Shown: positions 27,428 through 37,076 of the stretch, piece after piece
Position numbering within the stretch: position 1 is the first letter of the stretch
Layout of the letters: every line of letters begins with the position of its first letter
Source of the DNA: Leptolinea sp964397625
Lineage (GTDB): Bacteria > Chloroflexota > Anaerolineae > Anaerolineales > Anaerolineaceae
Assembly: GCA_964397625.1 (NCBI GenBank)
Contig: CAYNJT010000002.1
Location: forward strand, 38,919 to 102,918
Length of the DNA stretch: 64,000 nt
Reading direction: 5' to 3'
Program-made: the position numbers and the translations under genes
Notes under the pieces: model-generated
What the model was told of the DNA's origin: nothing
Database searches by the model: none
What the model saw: the letters and a program-made list of their open reading frames with translations, nothing else

Positions 27428-28075
27428 TCAACCGGCTTTCGCACCGCATTCGCCACAGAACTTCGCGTTGGGCTGTAATTGAGCACCGCATTGGGTGCAA
27501 TGCGCGGCCTTTTTCAATGGTTCTCCGCAATTCGGGCAGAATTTCGCGTTGGTTGCCAGCGGAGTCTCGCACTTCGGGCATGTCGCGCGGATTGTCTCCC
27601 GCCAGTTGCCTTCTGATAGTTTTTTATCCTCTTCTGACATGGCGGCATGCGCCCAGACTTCTTCCACAGAGCGGGATGCTTGCGCGGCGGACATCTCTAC
27701 ACCAAGGTCGGGAGCGCACCCTTTGCACAGACCGCGTTTCTCGTTCCAGCAATTCTTGCGGCATACCCATGCTTGACAGCGTGGACATTGGACAAAGGAC
27801 GGTTTGATCTGCTTAACCGCGTTTTCAAAGGCGGCGTCGCGGGCATTTTGCCACCCCGCGCTGCGCACCTGTTCGCTGATATTGGCAGCCGATCCAAAAA
27901 TTCCGCCAAAGATATTGCTAGCTGTGTTTAACGCGCCTGTAATTGTGCCTGTTGCCGAAGCCTGAAAGGGGGTACGATATCCAGTTCCGCAGCGGTCGCA
28001 ATTGAACTCAAATTGGAAACCCGTTTCTGTACTCAAATCATTGTAATTATTGGTGAATTCGATCAAGTCAGCCAT
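27428..28075 (-). CDS. multi-zinc-ribbon protein
   Basis: 215 residues from ATG 28075, chosen because GGAGG lies eight bases upstream. It carries a CDRCG pair near the N-terminus, a glycine/alanine-rich stretch, a cysteine-dense middle (CPRCQAWVCRKNCW and CKGC) and two C-terminal double zinc ribbons (CPKC, CPNCG, CTQCG, CGECG). Such proteins are common in Anaerolineae-like genomes but have no assigned role. It precedes mutS in the same orientation. A TATAAT (28106-28111) supplies a promoter. Confidence 0.75.
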   Translation of the reverse strand: MADLIEFTNNYNDLSTETGFQFEFNCDRCGTGYRTPFQASATGTITGALNTASNIFGGIFGSAANISEQVRSAGWQNARDAAFENAVKQIKPSFVQCPRCQAWVCRKNCWNEKRGLCKGCAPDLGVEMSAAQASRSVEEVWAHAAMSEEDKKLSEGNWRETIRATCPKCETPLATNAKFCPNCGEPLKKAAHCTQCGAQLQPNAKFCGECGAKAG

Positions 28076-28131
28076 AAATACACCTCCAAACACACATGAT
28101 TAAAAATTATATCATTGGGAAATTTGTTAGC

Positions 28132-28899
28132 TTACTCCCCAAACTCCGATACTGCATCCTCATCGATGGATAGTTCCAAAGGCTGCAGCATAATATCCGA
28201 AAATAATGCAGGTTGCCGAGCCTCAATTACATGACGTTTGACAAGCTCCAACATCGCCAGAAAGGTTACCACAACAGACAACCGGCTTGAGTTATCCCCC
28301 ACAAGTTCAAAGAAGGATGTCTTCTCTTTTGTACGCATCATCGAGAGGATACGACTAATCCTTTCCCGGATGGTTACCTTGGGCGCAGCGACTACCTGGT
28401 TAAGAGGGATGTCTTTTTTCCCAGCGAATATCTCGCGGGCGGCATCCGTTAAATCTTTAAGAGTGAGTCCTGAAAGGTCCAGGCGCGGCTCTATCTTGGG
28501 GACTTGAGCGACATGCAGATAGGTTCTTAATCCTTTTTCTTCGCGGTCAAAGAGGAACATGGATGCCGTTTTAAATTTCTTGTAGGCAATTAATTGCCTG
28601 GCCAGGGCTTCGCCCGGGTCCTCTTCTTCAGCTTCAATAACGGGAGGTTTGGGCAGCAGGGCGGAAGATTTGATCTGGATTAATTTTGCCGCAATCACAA
28701 GAAACTCAGAAATATCCGCCGCGCGAATGCCTTCCATGGATTGGATGTAAGAGAGGTACTGGTCGGTTACCTGGGCAAGAGCCAGACGGGTAATATCCAG
28801 CTCGGCTTTTTCGATCAGGGAAAGCAAAAGGTCCAACGGTCCTTCATAGACCGGTGTATTAACGCGATATGCGTTTTGATTTGAAGCATCAGAAAGCAT
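28132..28899 (-). CDS. scpA: segregation and condensation protein A
   Basis: 255 residues from ATG 28899. ScpA is the kleisin that bridges the SMC heads; NTPVYEGPLDLLLSLIEKAE is the diagnostic N-terminal segment, and a winged-helix C-terminus (FLAMLELVKRHVI) follows. smc lies 2 kb away on the other strand and scpB is not seen. A longer in-frame extension upstream has no family similarity. A perfect TATAAT (28906-28911) ends 6 nt before this ATG and no Shine-Dalgarno exists, so the mRNA is probably leaderless. Confidence 0.92.
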   Translation of the reverse strand: MLSDASNQNAYRVNTPVYEGPLDLLLSLIEKAELDITRLALAQVTDQYLSYIQSMEGIRAADISEFLVIAAKLIQIKSSALLPKPPVIEAEEEDPGEALARQLIAYKKFKTASMFLFDREEKGLRTYLHVAQVPKIEPRLDLSGLTLKDLTDAAREIFAGKKDIPLNQVVAAPKVTIRERISRILSMMRTKEKTSFFELVGDNSSRLSVVVTFLAMLELVKRHVIEARQPALFSDIMLQPLELSIDEDAVSEFGE

Positions 28900-28905
28900 C
28901 CGCTT

Positions 28906-28911
28906 ATTATA
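28906..28911 (-). promoter_or_regulatory. -10 box immediately upstream of scpA
   Basis: TATAAT on the minus strand, 6 nt from the ATG. The expected transcription start coincides with the start codon. Confidence 0.55.
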
Positions 28912-29016
28912 GCAAAGGTGAATCATTTCAGTGTGTGAATTGGGCGAAGGCAAGATGTTGGAGAGTAATGGTAGAAATTCAGGAATTCGTTCAAAATTAT
29001 CCACAGGTGAAACTCG

Positions 29017-29022
29017 TATAAT
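29017..29022 (+). promoter_or_regulatory. -10 box of thrC
   Basis: TATAAT 19 nt upstream of the thrC ATG, giving a leader of about 13 nt that contains the AGGAG ribosome site. No convincing -35 box is seen. Confidence 0.5.
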
Positions 29023-29041
29023 TACTTTCAGGAGATATTTC

Positions 29042-30136
29042 ATGGTGGATATCCATTGCGTGGATTGTGGTGCCCGGTATCCGGTGAAGCAGATCATTCA
29101 CCGCTGCCATAATTGCGGCGGGGTGTTTGATTTTTCCGCTTCACCCGAGTTCGATATCAAGCACGTGGATCCATCTCTACCGGGTTTATGGAAATACAAA
29201 CACACTTTCTCGCTGGCGGAGAACGCGCCAGTGATTACACTGGGAGAAGGGAATACACCTTTTTTCTGGGATAGCGTTGAGGGAAAGAAAGTAGGATATA
29301 AACTTGAAAACCTCAATCCCACCGGTTCTTATAAAGACCGTGGGACAGCTGTACTGATAAGCCAGCTGGCAGCACGCGGGATTACTGCCGCGGTCGAAGA
29401 TTCTAGCGGCAATGCCGGCGCTTCCTTTGCCGCTTATTGCGCGCGGGCGGGTATCAGAGCCCGTGTTTTCGTGCCTGATAGTGCTGCAGGACCAAAGCGA
29501 AGGCAAATCGAGCAATATGGAGCGGAACTGGTACCCGTTCCTGGACCACGATCCGAAGCTGCAAAGGCAGTTTTACAGGCTGTACAGGCAGGTCAAACAT
29601 ACGGGAGTCATGCTTATCTTCCATTTGGCATCCCCGGAATTGCCACCATTGCTTATGAACTCTTCGAGCAGACAGGCGGTGAGATAGGTTCCATAATTGC
29701 GCCTGCCGGGCATGGCGCTTTACTGCTGGGAATCATCCGCGGTTTTAAGGCTCTTGAGGACTCGGGTTATATTTCTAGAATGCCTTTCTTTATTGGCGTC
29801 CAGGCGGAGAATTGTTCACCCATGGCGTACGGCTTTTCTCACGGATTGGAAAAAATGAAGGAGACGATTGAGGGGAAAACGGTTGCAGAAGGGGTTCGAG
29901 TGTCTTCACCTGTTCGGGCATCCGCAATTTTTAAATCTTTTATTGGTGGGAAAGGGGACATCATTTCCATCCCCGAAGGTGAAATACTACCGGCATGCGA
30001 GAGACTGGCCAAAAAAGGAATTTATGCTGAACCAACTTCCGGCCTGGTATGGGCCGCATGGGAGAAAATGCAAATAAAATTGACTCCCCCCATTATTCTC
30101 ATAATTTCCGGGAACGGGTTAAAATACTACCCTTGA
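29042..30136 (+). CDS. thrC: threonine synthase with N-terminal zinc ribbon
   Basis: 364 residues. It converts O-phosphohomoserine to threonine with PLP. The PLP lysine is in NPTGSYKDRG and the phosphate-binding loop is probably DSSGNAGAS. The first 30 residues are a zinc ribbon (CVDCG and CHNCGG), as seen in several threonine synthase groups. ATG 29042 was chosen over earlier in-frame starts because AGGAG precedes it and the zinc ribbon begins there. No other threonine genes are adjacent; rnc follows. Confidence 0.88.
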   Translation: MVDIHCVDCGARYPVKQIIHRCHNCGGVFDFSASPEFDIKHVDPSLPGLWKYKHTFSLAENAPVITLGEGNTPFFWDSVEGKKVGYKLENLNPTGSYKDRGTAVLISQLAARGITAAVEDSSGNAGASFAAYCARAGIRARVFVPDSAAGPKRRQIEQYGAELVPVPGPRSEAAKAVLQAVQAGQTYGSHAYLPFGIPGIATIAYELFEQTGGEIGSIIAPAGHGALLLGIIRGFKALEDSGYISRMPFFIGVQAENCSPMAYGFSHGLEKMKETIEGKTVAEGVRVSSPVRASAIFKSFIGGKGDIISIPEGEILPACERLAKKGIYAEPTSGLVWAAWEKMQIKLTPPIILIISGNGLKYYP

Positions 30137-30215
30137 TAATAATGAACTGATGGGCCGCAATCTACCTGACACAGCAGGTGAGGTGGCTTGCGCTCCTTTA
30201 GTTCGGGAGGTCAAA

Positions 30216-30956
30216 TTGGACAACGACGTTAGCCCGAATTCAATCGAATCCCCTGAAGAACTGGCTGTTCGCCTGCATCTCCCGTTCAATAATTGGATGC
30301 TTCTTTCCCGGGCTCTGACACATCGTTCTTACCTGAACGAACACAGCGACGCGTTGGAAGACAACGAACGTTTGGAGTTTCTAGGCGATGCTGTGATGGA
30401 CTTTATTGTTGGTGCCTGGTTGTATAACCGTTACCCTGAAATGGCCGAAGGAGACCTGACCCGAATGCGTTCAGCACTGGTGCACACCGAACGCTTTGCC
30501 GAATTCGCCAGGCTGCTGCGCCTCGGTAATGCCATGCGCCTTGGAAGGGGTGAATCGCAGGGCGGCGGACGCGATCGGGATGCTTTGTTGTGTGACACAT
30601 TTGAAGCCATGATTGGTGCTTTATATCTGGAATGTGGCATCGATGCCGTCAAAAAATTTACAGCTCCTCTTCTTGAGACGGCGTCTGAAGATATTCTCCT
30701 TAACCATAAAAATGAGGATCCCAAGAGTCTGTTTCAGGAATGGGCACAATCTCAGGGGTTCCAGGCGCCCATTTATGTGACCCGCAATTCCAGCGGACCG
30801 GATCACTCAAAGGTTTTCGAAGTGGATGTCATCGTTAATGGGGATATTTATGGGTCAGGGACAGGTCACAGCAAGCAAGCCGCAGCCAAAGCGGCTGCCA
30901 GTAAGGCGCTTGATTTTATTGGAATGGTAGATCGTAATCCAACTCATGAAGGGTAA
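30216..30956 (+). CDS. rnc: ribonuclease III
   Basis: Double-strand RNA endonuclease, about 246 residues from TTG 30216. The signature NERLEFLGDAVMDF carries the catalytic acidic residues, with ALTHRSYLNEH before it and a second acidic cluster in DTFEAMIGALY. A dsRBD fills the last ~70 residues. GGGAGG five bases before the TTG supports that start. The ATG at 30150 would add 22 residues without family similarity, but it follows a TATAAT-like box and cannot be excluded. smc follows after 9 nt, a common bacterial arrangement. Confidence 0.93.
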   Translation: MDNDVSPNSIESPEELAVRLHLPFNNWMLLSRALTHRSYLNEHSDALEDNERLEFLGDAVMDFIVGAWLYNRYPEMAEGDLTRMRSALVHTERFAEFARLLRLGNAMRLGRGESQGGGRDRDALLCDTFEAMIGALYLECGIDAVKKFTAPLLETASEDILLNHKNEDPKSLFQEWAQSQGFQAPIYVTRNSSGPDHSKVFEVDVIVNGDIYGSGTGHSKQAAAKAAASKALDFIGMVDRNPTHEG

Positions 30957-30965
30957 CAGTGATCC

Positions 30966-33900
30966 ATGCCGCCACGTTTGAAATCACTGGAATTGCATGG
31001 TTATAAGACCTTTGCAAGCCAGACTACTTTTGAATTCCCCGGTGTAGTAACAGCCATAGTCGGCCCGAATGGTTCCGGAAAATCCAACATCGCTGATTCT
31101 CTGCGCTGGGTTTTGGGCGAACAGGCTTTTAGTCTTCTCCGCGGCCGCAAGACGGAAGATATGATTTTTTCCGGAAGTGAGCAGCGTTCTCGTGCCGGCA
31201 TGGCATCTGCCACGATTACCTTTAATAACGAAGACAACTGGCTGCCCATCGATTATTCGGAAGTGTCTATCACCCGCAGGGCATACCGCGACGGGCAGAA
31301 TGAATATCTGCTTAATGGTCAACGTGTCCGCCTGAAAGAGATTTCCGAATTACTGGCTTTATCCGGTCTGGCGGAGCGAACATACACGATCATCGGGCAG
31401 GGTCTGGTTGACGCGGCCCTGTCATTAAAACCGGAAGAACGCAGAAGGTTTTTTGAGGAAGCAGCGGGGATCGGTCTATACCGCAGCCGGAGAGAGGAAT
31501 CTCTCAACCGGTTGGAAGCCACCCGTCGTAATATGGTGCGGGTGCAGGATATTGTCACTGAACTGGAACCGCGCCTTGTTTCACTGGAACGGCAGGCTCG
31601 CCGCGCTATTGAGTATGAACAGATCAAAGGCGACCTGCGATTGCTTCTCCGCGATTGGTACGGCTACCACTGGAACATGACTCAGAAGAACCTGAAGCAC
31701 GACCGCGAGATACTGCGTAATTGTGAAGCAAGTCTGGACAAAAACCGCGACGCACTAAATGATTTTGATATCATATTGAATTCGAAGAAACAAGCGTTAT
31801 CGGACCTGCGGCGGCAAATTTCGGAATGGCACAATCAATTGGCCGGCCTGCATACCCGTCAGGAAGCCCTTCTTCGTGAAGTGGCCGTCAAACAGGAACG
31901 GAAACGTTCTCTCATTGAACGCGAGCTTTCCCTGCAAAATGACCTGGCGAACCGGGAGGAAGAAGCTACGTCCCGTAAACGCAGCCTGCAAGATATGATT
32001 GATGAAGTCGAACGATTGCAAGGTGAACTAGACGAGGCACAGTTGCAGGCTGAACAGGTCACCAGCCAGCTGGAAAAGCTGCAGAAAGAGCGGCAAAAAG
32101 CGGAAGAAGACGTGCGGGTGACCCGCCGAAAAATGGTGGAGATTGAAACTGCCAATGTCAAGCTTCAAGCGCACCGTAATGAGATCATCACTCGCAGAGA
32201 CGGGTTAAAAACCAGTCTGAGTTCATATGAAGCCGGTATTGGCGAGGAGGAAAAACGGCTGGCCGAATTGAAGAATCTGGAAGATGCCAGCCGAAAAGAA
32301 CGGGAGTCAGCTGAGAACGAACTGCAAGTCCTTGTGGAAAGGGTCACGGCCACTCGCAAAAGCATTGCCGAGCGTGAAAATGCCCGACGCGAATTGCAGG
32401 AATCCCACAATAAAATGGAAAGCCGCCGCGCCCAGTTGAACGGCCAATTGAAAGCCCTGATAGAGGCTGAAAATGCCTTTAGCGGTCTGGCCGGGGGCGC
32501 CAAAGCGGTTCTTCAACAGGCAAAGAGCGGGCATTTGAAGGGTAAATATTCTGCCTTGACCAGCCTTCTAGATGTTCCCAAAGAATATGAAGCCGCCATT
32601 GCCGCTGTTCTGGGTGAGTTTCTGGATGCCATTTATCTGGCCGAAGACGCAGATGAAGATCAGGCTATTTCCTGGCTGGGTTCCGGAGACCAGGGAAGGG
32701 CAACTTTGTTCCCGGCGGCCTCAGTAAGTGAATTACATGGCAAAAGCACACCGGGATCCATGGATGGTGTTGTCGGCCTGGCCAGCGACCTGGTAAAAGC
32801 TCCGGCTGAACTGCGTAAAGTCATTTCAGCAGCGCTTGGAAATGCCTGGATTGTCAAAGATCGAGAGACCGCCCGCCGGGTGGCCCGTGGAAAAGGGAAT
32901 TCAGCCCGGGCTGTCACGCTGGCCGGTGAGGTTTTTCTGAGTAATGGAGCGGTGATCGCGGGGCGGGAAAGCCGCGGCAGCCTAATCAGCCGGCCGCGCG
33001 AACGCAAGGAACTTGAAGGTGTGTTAAACCAGGTCATAATAGACTTGGAGAGCAATAGCCGGGAAATCGATGACCTGGAGAATACGCTGCGTTCATTGCA
33101 TGATGAAGAAAACAGGCTTCAGCAAGCCAGGCAGCAGGTGGAGGAATCGTCCCGCAAACTGGCTCAAAAAGCCCAGAAAGCCGTCCTTGACGCAAATCAA
33201 TTAAGCCAGCAGGTTAACTGGAAGCGCCAGCAGATTGAACAACAAACCCGGCAGATCGCTTCTTCTGAAGAAGAACTGAAAAAGCTGGATGGTGAGATGG
33301 AACAGAACCAAAAATCCATCCAGGAGATCAGCCAGTTATTACGGGAAAAGAACGCAGAGTTGTCCAAACTCAGTCTGGATGAAGCGCAAAGCCAGGTATT
33401 CCACTGGAATACAACAGTAGCAGTATCGAGGAAAGCGCGCCAGGAAGCTGAACGCCGGTTGGCCGATTTGCGTTCTTCAATCGATCGTATTAACCAACAG
33501 ATCGAAGATTTGAAAGGTCAGCTCAAGAACCAACTTGACGAACGCAAGGAAATAGACGCAGAGATTGGGAAACAGGGCGAGGTGATAGAATCTATTAACC
33601 TGCAAATCAACGCCCTGGAAGAGAAGATCAATCCGGCAGAAAAAGAATTGAACCGGTTGGATCATGAATATAGCGAGTTGCAGAATGATCTGTTGTCGGC
33701 GCAGCAAAAAGTGACTGCTGCCGAGCGATCAGTAACACAGGCAAAACTGGAATATGCCCGCAGCAAGGATGCTGTTGACAACCTGCAGAAGAAAATTGAA
33801 GAAGATATGGGGCTGGTTATTCTGGAATATTCGGAAGATACAGCTGCCCAGACGCCACTCCCGTTGGAAGGGTGGGTGGAACAGCTGCCTAATTTGACAG

Positions 33901-34574
33901 AACTTCCTCCTGAAATGGAAGAGAGTATTAACCGGCAAAAAGCGCACTTGCGGCGTATGGGCGCAGTCAATATGGAAGCCCAATCGGAATACCAGTCTGT
34001 CGTGGAACGTTATGAATACTTGAAGACCCAGGTGGATGACCTTCATAAAGCGGATGAAGATCTTTGCCAGATTATCCGCGAGCTCGATGAAGTAATGGAG
34101 CGTGATTTCAAACTGACTTTCAAGAAAGTAGCCGTGGAGTTTGAAAAGATGTTTACCCGCCTGTTTGGCGGCGGAAGCGCAAAGTTGATTTTAACTGATG
34201 AAGATAATTTCACGGAGACCGGCATTGATATTGAAGCCCGTCTGCCCGGCAGACGTGAGCAGGGTCTCTCTCTTCTTTCTGGTGGAGAACGCAGCCTGAC
34301 AGCCGTAGCGTTGATTTTCGCGCTCCTGAAAGTGTCACCCACGCCGTTTTGCGTTTTGGATGAAGTTGATGCCATGCTGGATGAAGCCAACGTAGGACGC
34401 TATCGCGATTTGCTTCGCGAACTGGCAGACCAAACGCAATTTATTGTGATCACCCACAACCGAAATACTGTGCAGGCAGCGGATGTGATCTACGGGATCA
34501 CCATGGGCCGGGATTCCGCGAGCCAGATGATTAGTCTGAGATTGGATGAAATCCCGATTGATATGATGAAATGA
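30966..34574 (+). CDS. smc: chromosome segregation protein SMC
   Basis: 1202 residues, full-length SMC. Walker A GPNGSGKSN lies at about residues 33-41. Two long coiled-coil arms flank a hinge (about 505-670, rich in Gly and Ala). The C-terminal head has the ABC signature LLSGGERSL and Walker B FCVLDEVDAMLDE. SMC with ScpA and ScpB compacts and segregates the chromosome; scpA is close by on the opposite strand. It is in an rnc-smc operon and ends at a strong terminator. Confidence 0.97.
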   Translation: MPPRLKSLELHGYKTFASQTTFEFPGVVTAIVGPNGSGKSNIADSLRWVLGEQAFSLLRGRKTEDMIFSGSEQRSRAGMASATITFNNEDNWLPIDYSEVSITRRAYRDGQNEYLLNGQRVRLKEISELLALSGLAERTYTIIGQGLVDAALSLKPEERRRFFEEAAGIGLYRSRREESLNRLEATRRNMVRVQDIVTELEPRLVSLERQARRAIEYEQIKGDLRLLLRDWYGYHWNMTQKNLKHDREILRNCEASLDKNRDALNDFDIILNSKKQALSDLRRQISEWHNQLAGLHTRQEALLREVAVKQERKRSLIERELSLQNDLANREEEATSRKRSLQDMIDEVERLQGELDEAQLQAEQVTSQLEKLQKERQKAEEDVRVTRRKMVEIETANVKLQAHRNEIITRRDGLKTSLSSYEAGIGEEEKRLAELKNLEDASRKERESAENELQVLVERVTATRKSIAERENARRELQESHNKMESRRAQLNGQLKALIEAENAFSGLAGGAKAVLQQAKSGHLKGKYSALTSLLDVPKEYEAAIAAVLGEFLDAIYLAEDADEDQAISWLGSGDQGRATLFPAASVSELHGKSTPGSMDGVVGLASDLVKAPAELRKVISAALGNAWIVKDRETARRVARGKGNSARAVTLAGEVFLSNGAVIAGRESRGSLISRPRERKELEGVLNQVIIDLESNSREIDDLENTLRSLHDEENRLQQARQQVEESSRKLAQKAQKAVLDANQLSQQVNWKRQQIEQQTRQIASSEEELKKLDGEMEQNQKSIQEISQLLREKNAELSKLSLDEAQSQVFHWNTTVAVSRKARQEAERRLADLRSSIDRINQQIEDLKGQLKNQLDERKEIDAEIGKQGEVIESINLQINALEEKINPAEKELNRLDHEYSELQNDLLSAQQKVTAAERSVTQAKLEYARSKDAVDNLQKKIEEDMGLVILEYSEDTAAQTPLPLEGWVEQLPNLTELPPEMEESINRQKAHLRRMGAVNMEAQSEYQSVVERYEYLKTQVDDLHKADEDLCQIIRELDEVMERDFKLTFKKVAVEFEKMFTRLFGGGSAKLILTDEDNFTETGIDIEARLPGRREQGLSLLSGGERSLTAVALIFALLKVSPTPFCVLDEVDAMLDEANVGRYRDLLRELADQTQFIVITHNRNTVQAADVIYGITMGRDSASQMISLRLDEIPIDMMK

Positions 34575-34612
34575 AAAATGCGCCAGCAAATTTCGCTGGC
34601 GCATTTTTTTTT
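34574..34612. terminator. bidirectional Rho-independent terminator
   Basis: A 14-bp stem (34574-34587 with 34595-34608), starting at the last base of smc. The T-run on the plus strand is nine long, and the A-run on the left gives TTTTT for the minus-strand parvulin gene. Confidence 0.93.
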
Positions 34613-34623
34613 GAGAAGTTCTT

Positions 34624-35904
34624 TTACTCGGCGGTCAGATCCAGTACAGGTTCAGTAGGTGTAACCCCACTGATGTCGTTGGTCTTGACTCCTAATGTGT
34701 CTTTTGCTTTGGTTAACCAATCATCAAAGGCCTTGTTTTGTTTCGCGGCATAGTCTGCCTGGGATAATTCACGTTCTTCATGTCCCAGAGACTGGATGAT
34801 GTGATAACCGAAGCTTGATTTCACGGGTTGGCTGATTTCTCCAATTTTCAACGCGAAAGCGGCTGTTGAAAACTCGGCAACCATTTTATCTTTTGTGAAC
34901 CAGCCCAGATCGCCGCCAGAATTCTTATTGCTTTCATCTGTCGACAATTCTTTGGCAAGCGAATCCCAGGCTTCACCTTTCTTTAGACGCTCGAGAACAG
35001 TTTTGGCTGTCTCCTCATCTTTTACAAGAATATGACGAGCCCAAACCTGATCTTCTTTTGTAGGAACTTCAGCGTTAATTTTCTTTGTCAGCTTATCACG
35101 AAGGACGCTGGCTTTAAACGCTCTACGCCAGTCCGCTTCTTTGAAATTAATGGCGGTTACCTTGGATACATAATCCTTGTATTGGTTCTGGTAGCCTTCA
35201 AGCGTGTAGGAAGTTGCGGTTGGGTAAGGGGTCACTTCCTGAGTGGCGGTGGCTGTGACTGCTGGGGCCGTAGCTGTAGGCGCCTTTGTGGCGGTAGGAG
35301 CCAGTGTGGCTGTGGGTGTAAGAGTAACTATGGCCAATTGAGCGGCGGATAAAGTGGAAGTCGGCAGCATCACACGGGTGGCGGCTGGAGTGGGGGTGCC
35401 ATTGGCATAGAATCCAAAGGCTTCCTGGAGAGCATGGTCAATTTCTTCATCCGTAACCACAACACCCTGTTTCACGGCCTCCTGTTCGATGACGCGTTCA
35501 TCCACCATGGCCTCGAGTACTCCCTGACCAAGTATGGATGCGTTATCCAACTGAGATTGAATCTGCTGTAGAGAGTTTTGGAAATAATTCCCATTCTCAC
35601 TGCTCAATCCGCCAAACATGTCAGCCATTTGGAGGGTACGTTTGTACTGTTCAACCAACTGCCAGCGAGCGTAACGTACACGAGCCTGGTATTCACCCTG
35701 GGTGATTTTGTCATTGCCGATTGTGGCAACTGTTCTCATATCCTGGAAAAATAGCTGGTCCAGAATACCAAAAATTATTAAACCCACAACCAGAACAAGC
35801 GCGATGGATACTCCGGTAATCAAGTACCTGCGTTGTATGCGTTCTCGTTCAAGACGGGCGAGGTGTTTCTTTGTGATTATTTTCTTTGATTCTTCATCAG
35901 ACAT
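34624..35904 (-). CDS. membrane-anchored parvulin-type peptidylprolyl isomerase (SurA/PrsA-like foldase)
   Basis: 426 residues. A basic cytosolic N-terminus, one membrane helix (about 28-50), a SurA-N-like helical region and a parvulin domain (about 285-375; WARHILVKDEETA, GGDLGWFTKDKMVAEF, SSFGYHIIQ). Residues ~185-235 are an insertion of TPTAT-like repeats within the helical domain, a linker style common in Chloroflexota exported proteins. It should help fold secreted proteins outside the membrane. GAGG precedes the ATG. Confidence 0.9.
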   Translation of the reverse strand: MSDEESKKIITKKHLARLERERIQRRYLITGVSIALVLVVGLIIFGILDQLFFQDMRTVATIGNDKITQGEYQARVRYARWQLVEQYKRTLQMADMFGGLSSENGNYFQNSLQQIQSQLDNASILGQGVLEAMVDERVIEQEAVKQGVVVTDEEIDHALQEAFGFYANGTPTPAATRVMLPTSTLSAAQLAIVTLTPTATLAPTATKAPTATAPAVTATATQEVTPYPTATSYTLEGYQNQYKDYVSKVTAINFKEADWRRAFKASVLRDKLTKKINAEVPTKEDQVWARHILVKDEETAKTVLERLKKGEAWDSLAKELSTDESNKNSGGDLGWFTKDKMVAEFSTAAFALKIGEISQPVKSSFGYHIIQSLGHEERELSQADYAAKQNKAFDDWLTKAKDTLGVKTNDISGVTPTEPVLDLTAE

Positions 35905-35919
35905 AAGAGACCTCGGGAT

Positions 35920-35957
35920 TAAAAAACTGGGGCACAGGCATAGGAAACCTGTGCCCC
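35920..35957 (-). terminator. Rho-independent terminator of the rpsF-ssb-rpsR operon
   Basis: A perfect 10-bp stem (35929-35938 with 35948-35957) is followed on the minus strand by AGTTTTTT. It lies 23 nt after the rpsR stop. Confidence 0.9.
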
Positions 35958-35979
35958 GTAAACTTACAGAAGGTTATTC

Positions 35980-36264
35980 CTAATCGTTGGGGCGTTCGCT
36001 TACGAAAGGAAGTAGTGCGATATGCCTGGCGCGCTTGACAGCGCCGGCCAGTTCACGCTGATGCCGGGCGCAGGTGCCAGTCTGACGGCGCGGGCGGATT
36101 TTTCCTTCTTCAGTTACAAACCGGCGCATCATATCGCTGGATTTGTAATCGATTTTAATGTTTTTGTCGGCGCAAAATTGGCAAATTTTGGGCCGGGCTA
36201 CATAACGACGTCCACCGTAACCACCGGAAGACTGTTCGTTTTCGTTTATTTGTTCTTCAGCCAT
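35980..36264 (-). CDS. rpsR: 30S ribosomal protein S18
   Basis: 94 residues. CQFC, KIDYKSSDMMRRFVTEEGKI and RRQTGTCARHQRELAGAVKRAR are the S18 core. S18 pairs with S6 on the platform of the small subunit. Third gene of the rpsF-ssb-rpsR operon; GGAG precedes the ATG. Confidence 0.98.
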   Translation of the reverse strand: MAEEQINENEQSSGGYGGRRYVARPKICQFCADKNIKIDYKSSDMMRRFVTEEGKIRPRRQTGTCARHQRELAGAVKRARHIALLPFVSERPND

Positions 36265-36276
36265 AGTTTTTCTCCA

Positions 36277-36681
36277 TTAGTATGGAAACTCATCTTCTAT
36301 TTCATTTGTGGTGAGGAAGTCGCCATTCATATTTCCGGAAGTTTCCTTGCGTTCACCCAGGATCATCATCTCATTGGCTACGATCTCAACACTGGTGTGA
36401 CGCACATTTTCTGCGTCTTCCCAGCGCCGGGATTGCAAACGCCCTTCAATATATACCTGCAGCCCTTTACTCAGATGTTGTTTGCAAACTTCTGCCAGGC
36501 TGCCCCAAGTGACAACATTGAACCATTCGGTTTCAGAATGGTGTTCGCCATCGGCACTGTTCCATGACCGATTGGTGGCAACAGTGAATGTTGTTACCGG
36601 CCGGCCAGAAGGTGTGTATCGCATTTCTGGTTCACGGCCGATATGTCCAATGATCATGACTTTATTCAAGCCTCGGCTCAT
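36277..36681 (-). CDS. ssb: single-stranded DNA-binding protein
   Basis: 134 residues with an OB fold: NKVMIIGHIGREPEMRYTPSG, TEWFNVVTWG and YIEGRLQSRRW. The C-terminus ends EDEFPY instead of the typical DDDIPF, but keeps acidic residues and an aromatic end for partner binding. It lies between rpsF and rpsR, a classical operon order. GAGG precedes the ATG. Confidence 0.97.
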   Translation of the reverse strand: MSRGLNKVMIIGHIGREPEMRYTPSGRPVTTFTVATNRSWNSADGEHHSETEWFNVVTWGSLAEVCKQHLSKGLQVYIEGRLQSRRWEDAENVRHTSVEIVANEMMILGERKETSGNMNGDFLTTNEIEDEFPY

Positions 36682-36722
36682 GTTACTACCTCGTCCACAT
36701 TCCCAATTATTAATTGGGATTT

Positions 36723-37007
36723 TCAGTCAACCAGTGTGATTAAAAAGCGCATCAACGGCTCATGGAAGCGCAGATTGCGTTCCAGTGTGCTGGTAAATGC
36801 GGGTTCCATCTGGGCATAGATTACAGCATACTGGCCTTCGCGAGTCTTGCGAATCATGTAAGCCATGCGGCGTTTGCCCCAGACATCAACTTTGGTAATC
36901 GTTCCACCGGATTCGGTGATCCACCCTTTGACTTTTTCAATCGCAGCGGTTAATGCCGCTTCGTCCAGGTCGGGTTGGAAAATGGTGACGACCTCATAGT
37001 TACGCAT
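36723..37007 (-). CDS. rpsF: 30S ribosomal protein S6
   Basis: 94 residues from ATG 37007 (AAAGGAGG at 37019-37026). MRNYEVVTIFQPDLDE, WGKRRMAYMIRK and REGQYAVIYAQ are typical S6. An in-frame upstream extension to 37094 runs through the structured leader and is not coding. Expression is likely feedback-controlled by the S6:S18 complex through the leader element at 37023-37076. Confidence 0.97.
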   Translation of the reverse strand: MRNYEVVTIFQPDLDEAALTAAIEKVKGWITESGGTITKVDVWGKRRMAYMIRKTREGQYAVIYAQMEPAFTSTLERNLRFHEPLMRFLITLVD

Positions 37008-37022
37008 ATCAGGGAATTCCTC

Positions 37023-37076
37023 CTTTCCACGGGATTGCCCCCGGAAGACATCGTAGATGAACCCGGGAGCGGAAAG
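37023..37076 (-). promoter_or_regulatory. probable S6:S18 complex-binding element in the rpsF leader
   Basis: On the minus strand an outer stem CTTTCC/GGAAAG (37071-37076 with 37023-37028) and an 8-bp stem (37063-37070 with 37037-37044, one U-G) frame an 18-nt loop and a one-sided bulge AATCCCGT (37029-37036) that contains CCG. The published S6:S18 operator is described as a CCG in a bulge flanked by a stem and a hairpin. The outer stem overlaps the 5' part of the AAAGGAGG ribosome site, so binding could block translation. Confidence 0.75.
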